Of a stretch of 24,295 nt of DNA, positions 19,733 through 24,295 are shown in pieces. This DNA comes from Nemertoderma westbladi. Lineage: Eukaryota; Xenacoelomorpha; Nemertodermatida; Nemertodermatidae. Positions within the stretch are counted from its first letter, which is position 1, and each line of letters begins with the position of its first letter. The notes under the pieces were generated by a model. The model saw nothing but the letters and a program-made list of their open reading frames with translations. It was not told the DNA's origin and made no database searches. The translations under genes and the position numbers were made by a program. Location of the stretch: NCBI GenBank assembly GCA_032718475.1, contig JAUCBJ010005440.1, forward strand, positions 1-24,295, given 5' to 3'.

Positions 19733-19922
19733 CTGGACTTTCGACGCAAACAAAATGCGAATAAGACTGAAACCTGTTCTATTGACTTTAGTTTATTGTT
19801 TTGGTTAGATTAACGCACCCCTGTTAACCTGCCCCTTCCCCTTAGTTGAAATTTTAACATTTGAACGAGATATAATTCGGCGAAATGGGGTTTGCGTCAA
19901 CCCCCCCCCCCCCCCCCCCCCC
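19698..19922. mobile_element. Small element bounded by a G33 run and a C22 run
   Basis: A run of 33 G (19698-19730) and a run of 22 C (19901-19922) face each other across 170 bp. Just inside them are inverted copies of GACGCAAAC (19743-19751) and GTTTGCGTC (19890-19898), and just outside are TAGATG (19691-19696) and CATCTA (19929-19934). The ends therefore form a composite terminal inverted repeat with a homopolymer inside. No protein is encoded. The run lengths may be affected by sequencing error. Confidence 0.55.
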
Positions 19923-19934
19923 TACTGTCATCTA

Positions 19935-20325
19935 GAAAAATATATAATATCAAGTATAAATAGCAGGCCTAATTAATGAATTAGTCATTTTATAATGTTA
20001 TGCCTACAAAAGGAAAATGTGAGTCAGAGTGAATTATGTGAATAACAATTTATAGTATTATATTTGTATCCGAGAGATAAAACTCTTTGTTTGAAAACAG
20101 ATAATTCAAAACATGAATACCCAGCAACATGTGGTTTTTACCAACAATATGGTAATTAGATGATTTGATGTCCCAAACTACCTACAAATCGAATTTATGA
20201 TATTTATATCTGGACTAACATAAAGATATGAAGCTTCTAAGTACTACAGTGAACAGTTAGTGTTGTTAATGGGATATGGTGCGTAAATACTTTCCGGTAG
20301 GTCAATAGAGAGATTCCCACCTTAC
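19935..20325. other. AT-rich intergenic DNA
   Basis: No gene, RNA or transposon ends recognised. It would be the start of an intron if the candidate exon next to it is real. Confidence 0.45.
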
Positions 20326-20437
20326 CGAACTGTCGCACTCTTAGATCACCCATCACTGCACTAATAGCCAACACGACGGACGTAATACCGACTACCGACA
20401 CCAAATTTAAATATTTTAGGACCCAGAAGCTTTTCAT
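20326..20437 (-). CDS. Candidate first coding exon with a signal/anchor segment
   Basis: From an ATG at 20437 (A at -3) the minus strand encodes MKSFWVLKYLNLVSVVGITS, then VVLAISAVMGDLRVRQF. This is a basic start and a hydrophobic stretch of about 20 residues, then a G|GTAAGG splice donor at 20325. The pattern fits the 5' exon of a secreted or membrane protein, 37 codons plus one base. I recognise no family and found no following exon between here and the 63-bp array. It may be a chance open frame. Confidence 0.3.
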
Positions 20438-20615
20438 AATCTAAGTTTTTCATATAACAAATAATTTATTCTATAATATTTACATTCGCGAAATTGCATT
20501 ATGTTGAAATAATTATTCAATTAATTGTTTCTAGTGCAACTATTAATTGTCAGATTAAATAAAGGACTTTATTTGCCGGCGCTAATGCCATGGATTCATG
20601 GTATTAACGCCACTA
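20438..20615. other. AT-rich spacer before the 30-bp minisatellite
   Basis: Contains aattattcaattaattg and similar AT-rich sequence. No feature supported. Confidence 0.45.
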
Positions 20616-22482
20616 ACTGGTAACGAACGAGTTTACACTAGTCTCTCTGGTAACGAACGAGTTTACACTGGTCTCTCTGGTAACGAACGAGTTTACACTA
20701 GTCTCCCTGGTAACGAACGAGTTTACACTGGTCTCCCTGGCAACGAACGAGTTTACACTGGTCTCCCTAGTAACGAACGAGTTTACACTGGTCTCCCTGG
20801 TAACGAACGAGTTTACACTGGTCTCCCTAGTAACGAACGAGTTTACACTATTCTCCCTGGTAACGAACGAGTTTACACCAGTCTCTCTGGTAACGAACGA
20901 GTTTACACTGGTCTCCCTGGTAACGAACGAGTTTACACTAGTCTCCCTAGTAACGAACGAGTTTACACTGGTCTCCCTGGTAACGAACGAGTTTACACTG
21001 GTCTCCCTAGTAACGAACGAGTTTACACTAGTCTCCCTGGTAACGAACGAGTTTACACTAGTCTAGATGGTAACGAACGAGTTTACATTGGTCTCCCTAG
21101 TAACGAACGAGTTTACACTAGTCTCCCTAGTAACGAACGAGTTTACACTGGTCTCCCTGGTAACGAACGAGTTTACACTAGTCTCCCTAGTAACGAACGA
21201 GTTTACACTAGTCTCCTGGTAACAAACGAGTTTACACTGGTCTCCCTAGTAACGAACGAATTTACACCAGTCTCCCTAGTAACGAACGAGTTTACATTGG
21301 TCTCCCTAGTAACGAACGAATTTACACCAGTCTCCCTAGTAACGAACGAGTTTACATTGGTCTCCCTAGTAACGAACGAGTTTACACTAGTCTCCCTGGT
21401 AACGAACGAGTTTACATTGGTCTCCCTGGTAACGAACGAGTTTACACTGGTCTCCCTAGTAACGAACGAATTTACACCAGTCTCCCTAGTAACGAACGAG
21501 TTTACATTGGTCTCCCTAGTAACGAACGAATTTACACCAGTCTCTCTGGGAACGAACGAGTTTACATTGGTCTCCCTGGTAACGAACTCGAGTTTACACT
21601 AGTTTCCCTGGTAACGAACGAGTTTACACTGGTCTCCCTAGTAACGAACGAGTTTACACTAGTCTCCCTAGTAACGAACGAGTTTACACTAGTCTCCCTG
21701 GTAACAAACGAGTTTACACTGGTCTCCCTAGTAACGAACGAATTTACACCAGTCTCCCTAGTAACGAACGAGTTTACATTGGTCTCCCTAGTAACGAACG
21801 AGTTTACACTAGTCTCCCTGGTAACGAACGAGTTTACATTGGTCTCCCTGGTAACGAACGAGTTTACACTGGTCTCCCTAGTAACGAACGAATTTACACC
21901 AGTCTCCCTAGTAACGAACGAGTTTACATTGGTCTCCCTAGTAACGAACGAATTTACACCAGTCTCTCTGGGAACGAACGAGTTTACACTGGTCTCTCTG
22001 GGAACGAACGAGTTTACATTGGTCTCCCTGGTAACGAACTCGAGTTTACACTAGTCTCCCTGGTAACGAACGAGTTTACACTGGTCTCCCTAGTAACGAA
22101 CGAGTTTACACCAGTCTCCCTAGTAACGAACGAGTTTACACTAGTGGTCTCCCTGGTAACGAACGAGTTTACACCGGTCTCCCTGGTAACGAACGAGTTT
22201 ACACCAGCCTCCCTAGTAACGAACGAGTTTACACTGGTCCTCCCTAGTAACGAACGAGTTTACACCAGTCTCTCTGGTAACGAACGAGTTTAAACTAGCC
22301 TCCCTAGTAACGAACGAGTTTAAACTATCCTCCCTAGTAACGAACGAGTTTACACGAGTCTCTCTGGGAACGAACGAGTTTAAACTAGCCTCCCTAGTAA
22401 CGAACGAGTTTACACTGGTCTCCCTGGTAACGAACGAGTTTACGCCAGTCTCCTTGGTAACGAACGAGTTTACACGAGTCTA
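20616..22482. repeat. 30-bp minisatellite array (about 62 monomers)
   Basis: The monomer is ggtaacgaacgagtttacac followed by tggtctccct. Variable positions give ctgg/ctag, cactgg/cactag/caccag/cattgg and gagttt/gaattt types. A block of 11-12 monomers running from aacaaacgag to aactcgag occurs twice (21221-21590 and 21703-22042), showing higher-order duplication. The + strand has long open frames (20598-21602 and 21779-22054) because 30 is divisible by 3 and only one frame contains TAA. A 29-bp monomer near 21210 switches the reading from GNERVYTGLP to LVTNEFTPVS without a stop. That is expected of non-coding repeats, so no CDS is called. Confidence 0.95.
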
Positions 22483-22754
22483 TGATTTGAATCCACTGCA
22501 ACGACCTGTTTCTATTAATTTGAGGGTTTAAAAGATTCACCAGGACTATTTCCACGGATTTAATTACTCAGATCAGTTTCCCTATAAGATTCCCATCGGT
22601 TTCTGGATATAATAACTGTAACTGTATTGGTTAAAAACTTTAAACTGATTTATTGAAAATATTAGAAAAATAATTTCTGAATAATTAACATTCGATGTTT
22701 CCATTTCCAATGATATTTAGGGGGGAGTCTTGTGCTAGAGAGATAAACATCAGT
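22483..22754. other. Unique AT-rich DNA between minisatellite and piggyBac-like element
   Basis: No gene seen. A minus-strand AATAAA (22654-22649) is the first canonical poly(A) signal downstream of the GID4 stop codon and could end that transcript, about 1.3 kb after the stop. Confidence 0.35.
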
Positions 22755-23863
22755 TTAACACGTTAGCTGCGGCTCCGAAACCACTGGTTCTTTGTTACTG
22801 CGGATTGTGCACCGGTGAATAACCATGTGATGTTCCATATTTTTCCGTATTTATAAAACAATGGAGAACCACCATAGAAAAAACCGCATCTCAATACCTC
22901 CGTCAAGTCCAGAGATAGTGGTTTGAATTTCATCAAATTTTTATATATTTTTTGTGATTTTACTCTTACAGGGTTAACAATTTTCAAAACTGTACCAATA
23001 ATTATCCCATCACATTAGTAAATTACTTTTGGCCACTTTCGCTACTAGGATCGGCATGCTGCATTGCAGCTGCATTTTTAAGAATACTGTGCCGGCTTGT
23101 CGACAAAATTGCGCCGCCACAACTCTCTATCACCCATCACATTTGCTAGATCATCCGCATCTTCTAAATAGGCCAGTGTCCTTTAAGATGCGTCTCAAGA
23201 AAGTCATGGACTGTCCACCATGCTTATTCACTCCATGAGGCTGCCAAAGTACAAGATTATGCACTGGCTGGTCCTCACGTCGAAAGCAATGTCCTGCAAA
23301 GCGGAGGCGATTTTGTTCTAGTGTCAAGCTTGGGGGAACCAATGAGAGACCTCCAATGTTATATAGTGTCTGGTTGGAGATGTGTGCATTGTACTTGACA
23401 CAATGAACCCGGCGTAGCATTCTTGTGAATGTGCCATCCAGAGATTTGGTGTCCTCAGCAGTTAGAGCCCAGCATGGACTCCCGTAGAGGAGTACTGGAA
23501 CTACTGCTGCTTTAAATAATCGGACCTTTCGAAATTTCAGGGGGTAACCCCATAGTACATAATGTCGGCAGTTTAACGAAATAGGCCTAATAGTAGAATA
23601 GCTAATGCTAACAGTAGAGCATTTTTAAAAATCCCGCCATATTTCTGGGAATATTGAGCACCGGCGCTCAATCCGCACTGGCACTTGTGTAGTGCGGATT
23701 GTGCACCGGTGCACAAACCCAAAAAAATATATATATGAGTCATACAAACGTCACAAATACCGAAGCATACTTGAGCACCGGGCTGGCCACGCCAACATAG
23801 CTCCGCACTACAGGGTCGCACAGGTCGTGTTCACCGGTGCTCAATCCGCAGCTAACGTGTTAA
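22755..23863. mobile_element. Non-autonomous TTAA-flanked DNA transposon (piggyBac-like MITE)
   Basis: Perfect 18-bp ends, ttaacacgttagctgcgg (22755-22772) and its reverse complement (23846-23863), include a TTAA at each outer edge, the target site typical of piggyBac. A motif of the form TGCGGATTGNGCACCGGTG recurs four times in subterminal positions: direct at 22799-22817 and 23693-23711, inverted at 23659-23677 and 23832-23850. These are likely transposase-binding or hairpin sites. No transposase frame exists. Without the nested LINE (23042-23526) the element is about 620 bp. It lies 84 bp downstream of the GID4 stop codon. Confidence 0.72.
23042..23526 (-). mobile_element. 5'-truncated LINE fragment, second copy, nested in the TTAA element
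   Basis: 485 bp closely similar to 9711-10186, on the same strand. It contains only the ORF2 C-terminus and short 3' UTR, ending in a reduced TAG tail (ccgatcctagtag on the minus strand). It keeps the reading frame across the place where copy 1 has a one-base loss (23321-23330 against 9982-9990), but is out of frame at 23160-23172, where copy 1 also differs. Possible 6-bp target duplication ctttcg at 23036-23041 and 23526-23531. Confidence 0.85.
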
Positions 23864-23947
23864 TAAGGTAAGTTACTATTTGGTTAATTTTTTAAACCCA
23901 CAAATTACTGAATATTAAACTGCGTAAAAACTAGCGAATAGTTGCGA
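23864..23947 (-). other. Start of GID4 3' UTR
   Basis: 84 nt separate the stop codon from the TTAA element. No AATAAA lies within them, so the transposon probably lies in the 3' UTR. Confidence 0.4.
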
Positions 23948-24244
23948 CTACCTGAACTGAAACACGGAGGGACTGTGGTTCGGTGTGTGAGTGAGATTGA
24001 GTGACTGGTAGGCCTCGCTACTGCGGTGGTAGTAGTAGCCCTCTATGGTGGCGGTGGACTTAGTGAAACAGATGTAGTAGAAACCCGCGAAGGAAGCCCC
24101 GGCAATGTCGCGGATCTTGTGGTCCGGAATCAGGAAGTGTTCCTTCCATCTCATGTAAGTAACGTCGGAACGTTCCAACTCGGAGTAATCGAAACGTTCC
24201 GTGTTAAACGATTTGGTATACTGGTAGAACGATAAGAATTTACC
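23948..24244 (-). CDS. GID4: GID4 homologue, last coding exon (VID24 family)
   Basis: This exon encodes 98 residues and a stop. It begins [14 protein letters not shown], runs through [20 protein letters not shown] and [20 protein letters not shown], and ends [20 protein letters not shown]...FQFR. It is almost the same as the C-terminus of animal GID4, the substrate receptor of the GID/CTLH E3 ubiquitin ligase, which binds N-terminal proline degrons in a beta-barrel built from this domain. The acceptor is strong (...tttatattcctcag on the minus strand, AG at 24246-24245) and the exon starts in phase 0. One difference is Ala in SSEAYQSL, where vertebrates have Trp. The upstream exons lie to the right of the window. 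Identity with GID4 is very secure. Confidence 0.95.
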   Translation of the reverse strand, partial: GKFLSFYQYTKSFNTERFDYSELERSDVTYMRWKEHFLIPDHKIRDIAGASFAGFYYICFTKSTATIEGYYYHRSSEAYQSLNLTHTPNHSPSVFQFR

Positions 24245-24295
24245 CTGAGGAATATAAACAGGATGATAGAAAGAAATATGGAATTAACAGCCAAT
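24245..24295 (-). other. GID4: 3' end of the preceding GID4 intron
   Basis: On the minus strand this is T-rich (ccatatttctttctatcatc, then ctgtttatattcctcag), giving a clear polypyrimidine tract before the acceptor. Confidence 0.75.

Noticed and set aside
20598-21602. 334-codon open frame in the 30-bp array taken as a gene
   Set aside because: The period is divisible by 3 and two + frames lack stops, so length is no evidence; the repeat peptide changes at a 29-bp monomer and there is no unique flanking coding sequence.

Overview
This is a repeat-rich piece of an animal nuclear genome, not a bacterial or viral one. Coding sequence occurs only as short exons with good splice sites, embedded in AT-rich DNA, tandem satellites and eukaryotic transposons. 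A marine invertebrate is likely: recurrent taggcc(ta) fragments, a LINE with a trinucleotide tail and a hammerhead ribozyme all suit one. Which phylum is not clear; an echinoderm-like animal is only a guess.

Two conserved genes are clipped by the window, both on the minus strand. The first is an alkaline phosphatase: exon 1 (signal peptide and start of the mature chain) at 12511-12675 and exon 2 (the VAKNVVVF...DG metal-site region) at 1875-2024. They are joined in phase 0 across a 10.5 kb intron, and later exons lie beyond the left end. The second is the last coding exon of a GID4 (VID24-family) homologue at 23948-24244; the rest lies beyond the right end.

Three unrelated tandem arrays make up roughly 60% of the window. 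A 44-bp satellite (about 185 monomers) fills most of alkaline phosphatase intron 1. A 63-bp satellite (about 72 monomers) occupies 13.45-18.18 kb, and most of it is contained in a fresh 2185-bp tandem duplication. A 30-bp minisatellite (about 62 monomers) lies at 20.6-22.5 kb. Mobile DNA includes a 5'-truncated LINE inserted into the 44-bp satellite, a shorter copy of the same LINE nested in a non-autonomous TTAA-type (piggyBac-like) element next to GID4, and smaller inverted-repeat or tRNA-like elements.

Two observations stand out. (1) The 44-bp satellite monomer is a copy of the alkaline phosphatase exon 1/intron 1 junction, so the intron opens with a long tandem series of near-identical GTAAGT splice donors. 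(2) At 1691-1743 there is a complete hammerhead ribozyme core, closed by a stem whose strands lie beside Pol III A-box-like and B-box-like motifs and followed by a T5 terminator. It looks like a tRNA-like unit with a ribozyme where the anticodon arm would be.
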